This document shows positions 44,329-54,203 of a DNA stretch of 64,000 bases, piece after piece (position 1 is the first letter of the stretch; the number at the start of each line of letters is the position of its first letter). The stretch spans positions 1 to 64,000 of the forward strand of contig NZ_JAEPWM010000013.1 in the NCBI RefSeq assembly GCF_016654015.1, read 5' to 3'. Both the position numbers and the translations under genes were made by a program. Origin of the DNA: Ramlibacter ginsenosidimutans (GTDB lineage: Bacteria; Pseudomonadota; Gammaproteobacteria; Burkholderiales; Burkholderiaceae_C). The notes beneath the pieces were generated by a model. The model was not told where the DNA came from. It saw nothing but the letters and a program-made list of their open reading frames with translations, and searched no databases.

Positions 44329-45402
44329 ATGTACAAAAACCTCGCCGCCTTGTTCATGGCGGCTTGTTGCATCAGCTCTCCCACGCACGCGCAGAAGCCC
44401 GCGCCCCTCAAGGTCGGCTTCGTCTACGTCGCGCCTCTCACCGATGCCGGCTGGGTGCACCAGCACGAGCTGGGCCGGCTGGCGGTCCAGTCCGCGTTCG
44501 GCGATCGCGTGCAGACTTCGTATGTCGAGAACGTGCCCGAAGGTCCCGATTCCGAGCGCGTGATACGCGACCTGGCGGCGTCCGGGCACAAGCTGATCTT
44601 CACGCCCAGCTTCGGCTACATGGAGCCCACCTTGAAGGTGGCGAAGGACTTCCCGGACGTGAAGTTCGAATCCATCACCGGCTACAAGAACGCGCCCAAT
44701 GTCGCGGCCGCCAACGCGCGTTACTACGAGGGACGTTATCTCGCGGGCATTGCCGCCGGGCGCATGACGAAGACGCACCTCGCGGGCTACGTGGCGGGCA
44801 TGCCCATCCCCGAGGTCCTGCAGGGCATCAACGCGTTCACGCTGGGCATGCGGTCGGTCGATCCGAAGGCGCAGGTGAAGGTGCTCTGGCTGAACACGTG
44901 GTTCGATCCGGGCAAGGAGCGCGATGCCGCCATGGCGCTGATGGACGAGGGCGCGGACGTGCTGGCGTTCCACACGGCCTCCACCGCGGTGATGGCGGCC
45001 GCGCAGGAGCGCGGCAAGCTCGCGATCGCCTATCACTCCGACATGCGCAAGGTGGCGCCCGACGCGCAGCTGCTCGCGGTCACGCACCAGTGGGGCGACT
45101 ACTACAAGCGCCGCACGCAGGCCGTCCTCGATGGCACGTGGAAGCCCACGAACACCTGGGGCGGCGTCAGGGAAGGGATGATCCGCGTCGGCTGGTTCGG
45201 TCCCAGGGTGCCCAAGGCGGTGCAGGACGAGGTGCTGGCGCGCCAGCAGGACATCGCCGCCGGCCGGCTGCGCCCCTTCGCCGGGCCGATCGTGGACAAC
45301 GAGGGCCATGCCGTCATTGCGCGGGGGCAGGTCCTGACGGATCCCCAGATACTGGCTATGAACTATCTCGTATCGGGCGTGCAGGGCAAGGTCGCAAAAT
45401 AG
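44329..45402 (+). CDS. second BMP-family substrate-binding protein
   Basis: A 357-residue binding protein of the Bmp/Med family, paralogous to the lipoprotein encoded at 26.2 kb: GFVYVAPLTDAGWVHQHELG, FTPSFGYMEPTLKVAKDFPD and MPIPEVLQGINAFTLGMRSV correspond to its motifs. The signal sequence is short (MYKNLAALFMAACC) and ends at THA near residue 21, so it is probably a free periplasmic protein, although FMAAC could be an unusual lipobox. No permease gene follows; it may use the transporter at 22.5-26.2 kb. It lies five bases before a guanine deaminase gene, consistent with a purine ligand. Confidence 0.9.
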   Translation: MYKNLAALFMAACCISSPTHAQKPAPLKVGFVYVAPLTDAGWVHQHELGRLAVQSAFGDRVQTSYVENVPEGPDSERVIRDLAASGHKLIFTPSFGYMEPTLKVAKDFPDVKFESITGYKNAPNVAAANARYYEGRYLAGIAAGRMTKTHLAGYVAGMPIPEVLQGINAFTLGMRSVDPKAQVKVLWLNTWFDPGKERDAAMALMDEGADVLAFHTASTAVMAAAQERGKLAIAYHSDMRKVAPDAQLLAVTHQWGDYYKRRTQAVLDGTWKPTNTWGGVREGMIRVGWFGPRVPKAVQDEVLARQQDIAAGRLRPFAGPIVDNEGHAVIARGQVLTDPQILAMNYLVSGVQGKVAK

Positions 45403-45407
45403 CGGCC

Positions 45408-46694
45408 ATGTACGCCTTCCGCGCCGCCCTGCTTTCCTTCGCCGACGACGGGACCGCCCGCTACGAGGAGGACGGCCTGCTGGTGGTCGGCCCCGACGCC
45501 TCGGGCGCGCAGGTGATCCGGGCGGCGGGTGCCCATGCGGCGCTGGCGGCCAACTATCCCGGCGTGCACACCACCGAGCTGCCCGGACGCATCCTGGCGC
45601 CCGGCTTCATCGACCTGCACGTGCACTTCCCGCAGACCGACGTGATCGGCTCGCCCGCCGACGGGCTGCTGCCCTGGCTGGAGAACTACACCTTCCCGCA
45701 CGAATCGCGCTTTGCAGACCGCGACCACGCGGACGGCATGGCGCAGGTCTTCCTCGACGAACTGCTGCGCAACGGGGTGACGACGGCGCTGACCTTCTGC
45801 ACCTCGCACCTGCATTCGGTCGACGCGCTGATGGAGGCGAGCGAGGCGCGCGGCCTGCGCATGATCGCGGGCAAGGTGCTGCAGGACCGGCACTCGCCGG
45901 ACGGCGTGCGCGATGAGACCGAGCAGTCGCTGCGCGACACCGAGGAGCTGATCCGCCGCTGGCACGGGCGCGGCCGGCTCGGCTACGCCATCACGCCGCG
46001 CTTCGCGCCCAGTTGCAGCGAGGCGCAGCTGCGCGGCGCCGGCGAGCTGGCGGCGCGCCATCGCGACGTGTGGATCCAGTCGCACGTGGCCGAGAACAAG
46101 GACGAAGTGCGCTGGGCGCGCGAGCTGTTCCCGGCATCGCGCAGCTACCTGTCGATCTACCAGGACTTCGGGCTGATGCGCGATCGCGCCATCTACGCGC
46201 ACTGCATCCACTTCGACGACGAGGACCGCGCCTTGATGCGCGACACGGGCGCGGCCGCCGCGGTGAGCCCGACCAGCAACCTGTTCCTGGGCAGCGGCTT
46301 CTTCGACTACGAGGGTGCGATGCGCGTGGGCTTCCGCCACGGCCTGGCGAGCGACGTCGGCGGCGGCACGAGCTTCTGCCCGTTCCACACGATGCTCGCC
46401 GCTTATTTCGTGGCGCGCGAAGGCCAGACCAAGCCCGGACTGAGCCTGAGCCCGCAGAACCTGTGGTGGCAGCACACCGCGGGCGCTGCCGAAGCGCTGG
46501 GCCTCGACGGCGTCGTGGGCAACCTGCGCCCGGGTTGCGAAGCGGACTTCGTGGTGCTGGACCCGCGGGCGACGCCGCTGCTCGCGCGCAAGACGCAGCA
46601 CGCGCGCAACCTCGACGAACTGCTGTTCTCGCTGATCGTGCTCGGGGACGACCGCGTCGTGCAGCGCGTCTACGTGGACGGGGTCGCGGTCTAG
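45408..46694 (+). CDS. guaD: guanine deaminase
   Basis: A 428-residue amidohydrolase. PGFIDLHVHFPQTDVIGSPA (about residues 66-85) has the metal HxH pair and the guanine deaminase-type Gln; WIQSHVAENKDEVRWARELF holds the third His and Glu; YAHCIHFDDEDRALMRDTGA the fourth; and ASDVGGGTSFCPFHTMLAAY carries the catalytic Asp. It converts guanine to xanthine, which XdhAB can oxidise further. Its ATG is five bases after the binding-protein stop, giving a two-gene purine operon. Confidence 0.94.
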   Translation: MYAFRAALLSFADDGTARYEEDGLLVVGPDASGAQVIRAAGAHAALAANYPGVHTTELPGRILAPGFIDLHVHFPQTDVIGSPADGLLPWLENYTFPHESRFADRDHADGMAQVFLDELLRNGVTTALTFCTSHLHSVDALMEASEARGLRMIAGKVLQDRHSPDGVRDETEQSLRDTEELIRRWHGRGRLGYAITPRFAPSCSEAQLRGAGELAARHRDVWIQSHVAENKDEVRWARELFPASRSYLSIYQDFGLMRDRAIYAHCIHFDDEDRALMRDTGAAAAVSPTSNLFLGSGFFDYEGAMRVGFRHGLASDVGGGTSFCPFHTMLAAYFVAREGQTKPGLSLSPQNLWWQHTAGAAEALGLDGVVGNLRPGCEADFVVLDPRATPLLARKTQHARNLDELLFSLIVLGDDRVVQRVYVDGVAV

Positions 46695-46715
46695 GCCGCT
46701 GCGCGGCGCAGGCTC

Positions 46716-47519
46716 CTAGCGCACCAGGGACTCCAGGAACTCGTCGATCGCGGCGTTCACCGGCTCCGGGTGCGTCACCGGCGCCATGTGGCTGAGCTTG
46801 GCGAAGCGCAGCTCGCGCGGCTGCGGCAAGGCCGTGAGCAGCACTTCCATCACGCCCAGGGAGGACCGGGGCGAACGCTCGCCGGCCATGCACAGCACCG
46901 GCATGGTCAAGGCGCGCAGGTCGGCCTGCGTGGCGGGCTCCGTCGTCAGCGCGCGGGCCCAGTGCTCGACGTGCCGCACCGAGTGCGCCATCGCGGGCTT
47001 GCGTTCCGCGGGCATGCGCTCCCAGGCGCCCGCACCCATCCAGAAATCGATGAAGCAGCGGGCCGCGCCGTCCTCGTCCTGCCGTGCGAGGCATGCCATC
47101 GCAGCGGCCACGGCGGCCCGGATGCCGTCGGCGTCGTTTGGCGGCGGCGAGCGTTGGTCCACCAGCTCGAACAGCGTCGGCTCGTACACCGCCACGCCCG
47201 CGAAGCGGCCGGGGTGCAGCAGCGCCGCCTTCAGGGCGACCGCCGCGCCGTAGGAATGGCCGACCAGGAACGCGGGCGTGCTGGCGCGCGCGAGCACGGG
47301 CGCGAGGAGGGAGACCTCGTCGGCGAGCGTCGGGCCGCCGGGGCCCGGCCATTCGGGGGACTTGCCCGCCCCGTAGCCGTCCACGGCGACGACGTGGAAG
47401 CGGTCGGCGAGCCGGTCCTGGAAGCCCCGCCACTGGCCGGAGTGGCTGGCGTTGGAATGCAGGCAGACGACGGTGGGACCTTCGCCCGCCTCGCGGCAGA
47501 AGGGGACGGCAGCGGCCAT
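46716..47519 (-). CDS. alpha/beta hydrolase
   Basis: A 267-residue alpha/beta-hydrolase. VVCLHSNASHSGQWRGFQDR forms the oxyanion loop, FLVGHSYGAAVALKAALLHP the nucleophile elbow with Ser near residue 92, and KLSHMAPVTHPEPVNAAIDE the catalytic His. The reaction is unknown; similar proteins act on esters, epoxides or ring-cleavage products. It is convergent with guanine deaminase and divergent from dcd. Confidence 0.85.
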   Translation of the reverse strand: MAAAVPFCREAGEGPTVVCLHSNASHSGQWRGFQDRLADRFHVVAVDGYGAGKSPEWPGPGGPTLADEVSLLAPVLARASTPAFLVGHSYGAAVALKAALLHPGRFAGVAVYEPTLFELVDQRSPPPNDADGIRAAVAAAMACLARQDEDGAARCFIDFWMGAGAWERMPAERKPAMAHSVRHVEHWARALTTEPATQADLRALTMPVLCMAGERSPRSSLGVMEVLLTALPQPRELRFAKLSHMAPVTHPEPVNAAIDEFLESLVR

Positions 47520-47610
47520 GCGCAGCTCCTGGAACCAGCGGACCTTGTACGCCCAGGCGCGCCGGGCCGCAAGCTCTGGCCACCTAGAATGAGGCCCGAG
47601 GAGCCTTCCC

Positions 47611-48177
<567 letters not shown>

Positions 48178-48466
48178 GCGCCCACGGGCGCACGGCTGCG
48201 CGGGTGGAGCCCGCGGCGCGCGCGCCTGTCCGCCGCGCGCTGCTTTTGCGCTGCGGCGCGGCATCGCAACGCGCCATCCGTGACGGGTGCGCGCCTGCGC
48301 GCGAAGTGCCCGCTCGCATGCAAGCATCGCGACGTGCGCGCAGTCCGCGCGGACTTCGCCGAACCGCAGGGCGTTTCTGGATTTTGTCCTACAAAATGGC
48401 GCGGTTGGCACTCTGGCGCGGCGGCAGCGGGCGGCCTAGGATCAGCGCATCGCAAGGAAGTCCGCC
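48178..48466. other. intergenic region with GTCCTACAA promoter-like motif
   Basis: A 289-base gap after dcd. It has long runs of G and C with imperfect inverted repeats near 48240-48300, and TTTTGTCCTACAAAA at 48383-48397 is an inverted repeat of its own. GCCTAGG follows at 48434-48440. The GTCCTACAA/GCCTA pair recurs upstream of the gene at 14.93 kb. AAGGAAG precedes the next start. No gene is supported here. Confidence 0.45.
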
Positions 48467-48796
48467 ATGTCGTACGTTGCCCACTTCAACGAAACGCGCA
48501 CGCCGCCGCAGCAACGCAGCAGTCTCCTGTGGGTCGCGTTGGGCGCCCTGGCGGCGGGGCAGCTGTTCGCGTTCTGGCTGGTGTGCAGCCAGCAGGTGCG
48601 CAACGCCCAGGCCCGGCACGACGAAGCGGTCGTGCAGCAGATGGCGCTGTCCGACTGCCTCCAGTACATCCCGGCTTCCACGATCGCAAGCTGCTCGGCG
48701 CGCAACCGCCACGACGCGGGCGTGAGCCCCGACCAGGCGTCGACGGACACCGCCGCGCTGACCAGCGCCATGCCGGTCAACTTCAGCTTCCGCTAG
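48467..48796 (+). CDS. small membrane-anchored protein of unknown function
   Basis: A 109-residue protein with a single hydrophobic helix at about residues 19-41 (LLWVALGALAAGQLFAFWLV) and a soluble C-terminal part with two Cys, probably facing the periplasm. No family is recognised. AAGGAAG lies upstream of the ATG. It is followed after eight bases by another small gene, so the pair probably forms a unit, and the GTCCTACAA motif lies upstream. Confidence 0.7.
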   Translation: MSYVAHFNETRTPPQQRSSLLWVALGALAAGQLFAFWLVCSQQVRNAQARHDEAVVQQMALSDCLQYIPASTIASCSARNRHDAGVSPDQASTDTAALTSAMPVNFSFR

Positions 48797-48804
48797 GAGC
48801 CGCC

Positions 48805-49128
48805 ATGAGCACCCCGCACGCGCACCACGCACCGATCGAGGGCGCGGCGGACCTTGCCGACTCCCTCGAGGCCAGTGACGACTTCCAGCCGGCCGAGAGC
48901 CCGCGGTACTGCCCCACCAGCCTCCTCGCCAGCTTCGCCCTGCTGATGGCAGGCCACGGCCGCTGCGTGAACACCGACATGATGCTCGGCGACCGCGAGT
49001 ACGCGATGTGGCAGCTGGCCTGCGGCCGCGCGCTGGACGACGACGAGCTCCAGGCCATCGCCACGCGCCTGTTCGCCTACTTCGACGATCCGCAGCACAC
49101 GGGGATGGCGGTCACGGGCACGGCTTGA
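48805..49128 (+). CDS. small soluble protein of unknown function
   Basis: A 107-residue acidic protein with a disordered N-terminus (about 40 residues), then a helical part with LLASFALLMAGHGRCVNTDM and ALDDDELQAIATRLFAYFDD. I recognise no family. AGGAG is six bases before the ATG. It lies directly after the small membrane protein and before a terminator. Confidence 0.7.
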   Translation: MSTPHAHHAPIEGAADLADSLEASDDFQPAESPRYCPTSLLASFALLMAGHGRCVNTDMMLGDREYAMWQLACGRALDDDELQAIATRLFAYFDDPQHTGMAVTGTA

Positions 49129-49150
49129 GTCGCCTGTTGTCGCACGGATG

Positions 49151-49175
49151 AAAGCCCCGCGTGCCGGGGCTTTTT
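49151..49175. terminator. rho-independent terminator
   Basis: AAAGCCCCGC and GCCGGGGCTTTTT form a compact stem-loop with a T run, 22 bases after the stop of the small gene. The A run on the left side lets it work in both directions. Confidence 0.88.
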
Positions 49176-49285
49176 CATGGTTTTCTGGAATTCGGGGGCG
49201 AGGAGGTGCGCTCTTCGGAGGGCACCGCACGCCGCCCGCCGCGACGATGAACAGTGTGGCTCCTGCGGGCAATATTCCGGGCCCT

Positions 49286-49373
49286 CGTAGGCTGGCGGTG
49301 AGCACCGCGAACCCCAGCGATCCAGCGTAGCGCAGCAAGCTGGGGTTCGCCTGCGGCTCACCACCAGCCTACG
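49286..49373. repeat. long imperfect palindrome of the CGTAGGCTGG family
   Basis: The left arm (49286-49318) reads CGTAGGCTGGCGGTGAGC then GCGAACCCCAGC; the right arm (49339-49373) is its near-complement, GCTGGGGTTCGC ... GGCTCACC ... CCAGCCTACG. Folded, it gives a stem of about 33 bases with small bulges and a 20-base loop. The left arm also occurs at 17508-17540. It fills much of the 303-base gap between convergent genes (49129-49431); apart from the terminator nothing else is visible there. Confidence 0.85.
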
Positions 49374-49431
49374 GTTTCAGGGGCGGCATCGCCTGGATGA
49401 GGCTCTTCGCCGATCCGCGGCGACTGCCAAC

Positions 49432-50118
49432 TCAGACCAGCCCGATCCCCGCAAAGGTGCTCATCGCCGCCGCGCGTTGCGGCGGCAGCGTGATGAACGC
49501 CTGGGTCACGGTGTCGTTCGCGCTCTCGGTCGCGATCATCGCTTCCGGCGCATGGTCGCCGATCCGGTCGCCCAGCAGCGCATAAGTGGCCGGACAGATC
49601 GCGATCGTTCCCGCTGCCACCTGGGCCAGCGCGGCTTCCGCCTGCTCGATCGCCGGGCCGAACAGCACTTCCTGCGTGCGGCCTGCGAGTTCGAAGCGTG
49701 CGAACTTGCACTGGAAGGTGCTGACGGCACTGCGCAGCCGGCGCTTGGGCGCGAGTCGCTGGATGACGATCGCGGAACGGACAGCCGACAGCGCTTCGCG
49801 AAACGCGAGCAGCTGGCCGGCAACGACCGAGGGCTGCGCAGTGGCGCGCAGGCGCTTCGCGAGCAAGCCGGGATCGACGTCCGCGTCGAGCGGGTCATCG
49901 CTCACGAGGAGGCTGCAGGTCGTGGACCCGAAGCGGATCGTGTCGAACGCACCACTCAGGAACAGGTCGCTCCAGGTTTCGAGGGCGCCGCTGCGGATCA
50001 GGCGCTCGGACAAGGCCTCTCGCAAGGCGTCTGCTGGCTGGTCCAATCCCGTGGCCATGGAACCCGGCTCTCCGTGCATGTCCTTCTCCTCTGTAATGCG
50101 CTCGTCTTGCTCTGGCAT
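49432..50118 (-). CDS. unknown protein, possibly a degenerate nucleotide-cyclase-like domain
   Basis: A 228-residue soluble protein that I cannot place firmly. The first 20 residues are charged and probably disordered. The C-terminal half, FARFELAGRTQEVLFGPAIE then QVAAGTIAICPATYALLGDR, has the spacing of the end of class III cyclase domains (GDAVNxAARL ... GxIxVSxxTYxL), but the metal-binding Asp residues are not evident. It is the third minus-strand gene after recJ, with a gap of 108 bases. An ATG at about 50080 is another possible start. Confidence 0.6.
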   Translation of the reverse strand: MPEQDERITEEKDMHGEPGSMATGLDQPADALREALSERLIRSGALETWSDLFLSGAFDTIRFGSTTCSLLVSDDPLDADVDPGLLAKRLRATAQPSVVAGQLLAFREALSAVRSAIVIQRLAPKRRLRSAVSTFQCKFARFELAGRTQEVLFGPAIEQAEAALAQVAAGTIAICPATYALLGDRIGDHAPEAMIATESANDTVTQAFITLPPQRAAAMSTFAGIGLV

Positions 50119-50226
50119 CGGGCCCCTCTCCGACCCGATGTGTCAAATTGTTGCGCGACTGCGCATGAGCAGGAAGATGGAGAACCGCCTAAGGCAGTGC
50201 GCGGATTTCTTAACCCAGGCTGGCGG

Positions 50227-51936
50227 CTAGAGCTCCGCGCCTTCGACCAGGAAGCGCACGCGGCGCGTGCCCTGCCACTCGTCCGCATCCAGCCGGAACG
50301 CGAGCTTCACCCGCGCCGGCAGCGGCTGCGTGTGGCCGAACCAGATGCCGTCCACGGCCTGGCCCTGGTGCCGCAGCTTGATCGCCAGGTGCTTTTCGCC
50401 GACCAGTTTCTGCGACACGATCTCCACCTCCTCGCTGAACACGGGCGGCGCGAAACCCTGGCCCCAGACTTCCTGGTGCAAGGTGTCGACCAGGTCGGCG
50501 CGCCGGTACTCGGGCGCGAGCGGGCCGTCGGTGTGCAGGCTGCGCAACAGCGTGGCCGCATCGAGCCACTCCTGGGCCACTTGCGCGAGCGCCTGTTCGA
50601 ACACGTCCAGGTGTTCCTCGGCGATCGTGCAGCCGGCCGCCATCGCGTGCCCGCCGAAGCGCAGCAGCACGCCCGGATGGCGCTTGGCGACGAGGTCCAG
50701 CGCATCGCGCAGGTGGAAGCCGGGAATCGAGCGGCCCGAGCCCTTCAGCTCGTGCTCCTTGCCCGGCGCCTGGCTGGCCGCGAACACGAAGCTGGGGCGA
50801 TGCAGCTTGTCCTTGATGCGCGAAGCCACGATGCCGACCACGCCCTCGTGGAAATCGGGATCGAACACGCAGATCGCCGGCGGCGGCTCCTCGCCCTCGT
50901 CGAACAGCGACTCCGCCATCGCGAGCGCCTGTTCGCGCATGTCGCCCTCGATCTCGCGCCGTTCGCGGTTGATGCCATCGAGCGTGCGTGCCAGCTCCGC
51001 GGCCCGCGCGGCGTCGTCGGTGAGCAGCAGCTCGATGCCCAGCGTCATGTCGGCGAGCCGGCCCGCCGCATTGATGCGCGGGCCCAGGGCGAAGCCGAAG
51101 TCGAAGGTGGTCGCCACCTGCGGCTGGCGTCCGGCGGCCTGGAACAGCGCGGCGATGCCGCAGGGAAGAGCGCCCGCGCGGATGCGCTTGAGCCCTTGCG
51201 CGACCAGGCGGCGATTGTTGGCGTCCAGCTTCACGACGTCGGCGACCGTGCCCAGCGCCACCAGTGGCAGCAGTGCGTCCAGCTTGGGCTGCGTGCGCTC
51301 GTCGAAGACGCCGCGCGCGCGCAACTCGGCGCGCAGCGCCAGCAGCACGTAGAACATGACGCCGACACCAGCGATGGACTTGCTCTCGAACGCGCAGCCC
51401 GGCTGGTTGGGATTCACGATCGTCGCGCCCTGCGGCAGCTCGGCGCCGGGCAGGTGGTGGTCGGTCACCAGCACCTGCAGGCCCAGCTCCAGGGCCGCTG
51501 CGACCCCGTCGATGCTGGCGATGCCGTTGTCGACGGTGACGAGGACGTCGGCGCCCTGCGCGTGCACGCGCTGCGCGATGGGCCGCGTGAGGCCGTAGCC
51601 GTCGACCACGCGATCCGGCACCAGGTAGCGCACGTTCTTCGCCCCGAGCAGGCGCAGGCCGCGCACGGCCACGGCGCAGGCGGTCGCGCCGTCGCAGTCG
51701 TAGTCGGCGACGATGCACAGGCGCCGGTCCGCGGCGATGGCATCGGCCAGCAGCACTGCAGCTTCGCTCACGCCGCGCAGCGTGCCGGGTGGCAGCAGGC
51801 GGCCCAGGCCGTTGTCCAGTTCTTCCTTGCCCAGCACGCCGCGCGCGGCATACAGGCGCGCAAGCAGCGGGTGGATGCCCGCCTGTTCGAGCGCCCAGGC
51901 GGCGCGCGGGGGGACGTCGCGGGTAACGATCTTCAC
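50227..51936 (-). CDS. recJ: single-stranded-DNA-specific exonuclease RecJ
   Basis: A 569-residue DHH-family 5'-3' exonuclease of normal size. Metal-binding motifs are in LCIVADYDCDGATACAVAVR (about residue 73), VLVTVDNGIASIDGVAAALE, LVTDHHLPG and LVALGTVADVVKL; the DHHA1 part has HEGVVGIVASRIKD and RFGGHAMAAGCTI. It degrades single-stranded DNA in recombination and mismatch repair. The start is GTG at 51936, overlapping the upstream stop (GTGA), so translation is coupled. Confidence 0.96.
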   Translation of the reverse strand: MKIVTRDVPPRAAWALEQAGIHPLLARLYAARGVLGKEELDNGLGRLLPPGTLRGVSEAAVLLADAIAADRRLCIVADYDCDGATACAVAVRGLRLLGAKNVRYLVPDRVVDGYGLTRPIAQRVHAQGADVLVTVDNGIASIDGVAAALELGLQVLVTDHHLPGAELPQGATIVNPNQPGCAFESKSIAGVGVMFYVLLALRAELRARGVFDERTQPKLDALLPLVALGTVADVVKLDANNRRLVAQGLKRIRAGALPCGIAALFQAAGRQPQVATTFDFGFALGPRINAAGRLADMTLGIELLLTDDAARAAELARTLDGINRERREIEGDMREQALAMAESLFDEGEEPPPAICVFDPDFHEGVVGIVASRIKDKLHRPSFVFAASQAPGKEHELKGSGRSIPGFHLRDALDLVAKRHPGVLLRFGGHAMAAGCTIAEEHLDVFEQALAQVAQEWLDAATLLRSLHTDGPLAPEYRRADLVDTLHQEVWGQGFAPPVFSEEVEIVSQKLVGEKHLAIKLRHQGQAVDGIWFGHTQPLPARVKLAFRLDADEWQGTRRVRFLVEGAEL

Positions 51937-52889
51937 AAGCCCTCCAGCAGGTCGGCCGCCGTCGGGGCGGAGAAAAGGTTGGCAAGGCGGCGCCAGCCGC
52001 CGGCCGCGGCGGCGGACGACCAGGTGCGCGCGCCGGCTTCGCCGCACAGCGTGAGGCGGATGCTGCGGCCGGCGTCGAGTTCGGTGAGCAGCCGCGCGCA
52101 GTCGCGCGCATCGAGCTCCTGCCACGCGGCCGCCCAGGCGCGCCAGTCGCCCACCAGGGCGGCGTCGCGCAGGTAGGGCGAGATCTGCAGTCCGGGAATG
52201 GGACCCCGGCGCGTGGCGGGAGGCAGCGCGCCCGTGCCGCTGGCCCAGAAGGAGTTCACGGGAAGCAGGCCGCCGCGCTGGCGTTCGTCGTTCAGCGGCA
52301 GCGTGTACAGCAGCATCTGCATCTCCTGCTGCAGCCGCCGCACCGGCGCGCCTTGCGCGCCCGCCGGCAGCCAGCGCTGGATGTTGCGGCCGACGACGCG
52401 ATCCAGCGAAGCGGTGGGCAGGCTGCGAAAGAGTTCGCCCTGCGCCAGCCAGCGCAGCGGCGCGTCGTAGCTGAGCGCGATGCCGTCTTCGGCGAACCAG
52501 GGGCGCATCGCCTCCAGCAGCGCGTGCGAGTCCTCGGCATCGAGCTGCAGGTCCTGCGGATGCGCCATCGCGATGTGGTCGGAACCCACGCGCCAGTGAG
52601 CCGGGTGGATCCACGCCCAGGGCGCGGCGGCATCGCCGGCGCCGTCCTCGAGCACCTGCAGCGCCGCCAGCGGGATCAGCCCGTCGACCGGCTGCAGCCC
52701 GTACGCGCGCGCCAGTTCCCGCTCGTGCGGCGGCGACAGGCTGGCCGGCTCGCCCAGGTCCGTGCCCTCCACGCCGAGGCGGCGCACCAGGCGCAGCAGG
52801 TTGGGCAGGGCCAGCCCCTGCAGGGCCTGGCCGCACTCGGCGGCCGAGCAGGTGGCGAAGGGAACGAGCAAGTGGACTCCGTCTGACAC
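51933..52889 (-). CDS. conserved protein upstream of recJ, phosphoglycerate-mutase-like annotation possible
   Basis: A 318-residue soluble protein of a type often found beside recJ in betaproteobacteria and sometimes labelled cofactor-independent phosphoglycerate mutase. WAWIHPAHWRVGSDHIAMAH and the later GLLPVNSFWASGTGALPPAT are its most distinctive parts. I see no alkaline-phosphatase-fold metal motif, so that label is doubtful. It is cotranscribed with recJ. Confidence 0.75.
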   Translation of the reverse strand: MSDGVHLLVPFATCSAAECGQALQGLALPNLLRLVRRLGVEGTDLGEPASLSPPHERELARAYGLQPVDGLIPLAALQVLEDGAGDAAAPWAWIHPAHWRVGSDHIAMAHPQDLQLDAEDSHALLEAMRPWFAEDGIALSYDAPLRWLAQGELFRSLPTASLDRVVGRNIQRWLPAGAQGAPVRRLQQEMQMLLYTLPLNDERQRGGLLPVNSFWASGTGALPPATRRGPIPGLQISPYLRDAALVGDWRAWAAAWQELDARDCARLLTELDAGRSIRLTLCGEAGARTWSSAAAAGGWRRLANLFSAPTAADLLEGL

Positions 52890-52949
52890 ATCCGTATTGT
52901 CGGTGATGCCACAATCGCGGCCGATGCACTCCTACCACTAGCCGGCGCG

Positions 52950-54203
52950 ATGGCCCTTCCTTACGAGCTCGTGCTGGGCTGGCGCTACACCCGCGCCGGC
53001 CGGTCCACCCGGCGCAACGGCTTCATCTCCTTCATCTCCGGGGTGTCGATGCTGGGGATCGCCCTCGGCGTGGCGGCGCTGATCATCGTGCTGTCGGTCA
53101 TGAACGGCTTCCAGAAGGAAGTCCGCGACCGCATGCTGGGCGTAGTGTCGCACGTGGAAGTCTACGGACCCGGCGGCGGCGCCTTGCCGGACGAACAGCG
53201 CACGCTGTCCGAGGTGCGGCGCAACCCGGAGGTGATCGGCGCGGCGCCGTTCGTGGCCGCGCAGTCGCTGCTCGCGCGCGGCGACGACATGCGCGGCTCC
53301 ATCGTGCGTGGCATCGACCCGAAGCTCGAGTCGCAGGTCACCGACCTCGCGGCGGCTTCGCAGTCCACGCTGGACAAGCTCGTGCCCGGCCAGTTCAACA
53401 TCGTGCTGGGCGTGGAACTCGCGCGCGCGATGGGCGTGCGCGCGGGCGATGCGGTGACGATGATCGCGCCGGGTGGCGAGGTCACGCCGGCCGGCGTCGT
53501 GCCGCGCCTGAAGCAGATGACGGTGGTCGGGACCTTCGACTCGGGCCACTTCGAATTCGACAGCGGCCTCGCACTGGTGAACATCGAGGACGCGCAGAAG
53601 CTGTTCCGGCTGGACGGGCCCACCGGCGTGCGGCTGAAACTGCGCGACCTCAATCGCGCGCCCGAGGTGGCGGCGCAGCTCACGCGCACGCTGTCGGGCG
53701 ACTTCCTCGTACGCGACTGGACACAGCAGAACCGCAGCTGGTTCGCGGCCGTGCAGCTGGAAAAGCGCATGATGTTCATCATCCTCACGCTGATCGTCGC
53801 GGTCGCCGCGTTCAACCTGGTCAGCACGCTCGTGATGACGGTCACCGACAAGAAGGCGGACATCGCGATCCTGCGCACGCTGGGGGCGAGCCCGTCCAGC
53901 ATCATGGGCATCTTCGTCGTTCAGGGCGCGGCGGTCGGTGTCATCGGCACGCTCGCGGGCCTGCTGCTCGGACTCGCGATCGCGTTCAACATCGACGTGA
54001 TCGTGCCCGCGATGGAGCATGCGCTGCATGCGAGCTTCCTGCCCAAGGACATCTACCTGATCAACCGCATGCCCAGCGATCCGCAGTCGGGCGACATCGT
54101 GCCCATCGCGGTGATCTCGCTCGTGCTGGCCTTCGTCGCCACGCTGTATCCCAGCTGGCGCGCGAGCCGCGTCAACCCGGCGGAGGCGCTGCGCTATGAA
54201 TGA
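52950..54203 (+). CDS. lolC: lipoprotein-releasing ABC transporter permease
   Basis: A 417-residue LolC/LolE-type permease. It has an N-terminal membrane helix ([20 protein letters not shown]), a large periplasmic MacB-like domain of about 200 residues, and three C-terminal helices ([20 protein letters not shown] and two more), with FISFISG near the start. With LolD it extracts mature lipoproteins from the inner membrane and passes them to LolA. Only one permease gene is seen, so a homodimeric (LolF-like) use is possible. It overlaps lolD by eight bases. Confidence 0.93.
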   Translation: MALPYELVLGWRYTRAGRSTRRNGFISFISGVSMLGIALGVAALIIVLSVMNGFQKEVRDRMLGVVSHVEVYGPGGGALPDEQRTLSEVRRNPEVIGAAPFVAAQSLLARGDDMRGSIVRGIDPKLESQVTDLAAASQSTLDKLVPGQFNIVLGVELARAMGVRAGDAVTMIAPGGEVTPAGVVPRLKQMTVVGTFDSGHFEFDSGLALVNIEDAQKLFRLDGPTGVRLKLRDLNRAPEVAAQLTRTLSGDFLVRDWTQQNRSWFAAVQLEKRMMFIILTLIVAVAAFNLVSTLVMTVTDKKADIAILRTLGASPSSIMGIFVVQGAAVGVIGTLAGLLLGLAIAFNIDVIVPAMEHALHASFLPKDIYLINRMPSDPQSGDIVPIAVISLVLAFVATLYPSWRASRVNPAEALRYE

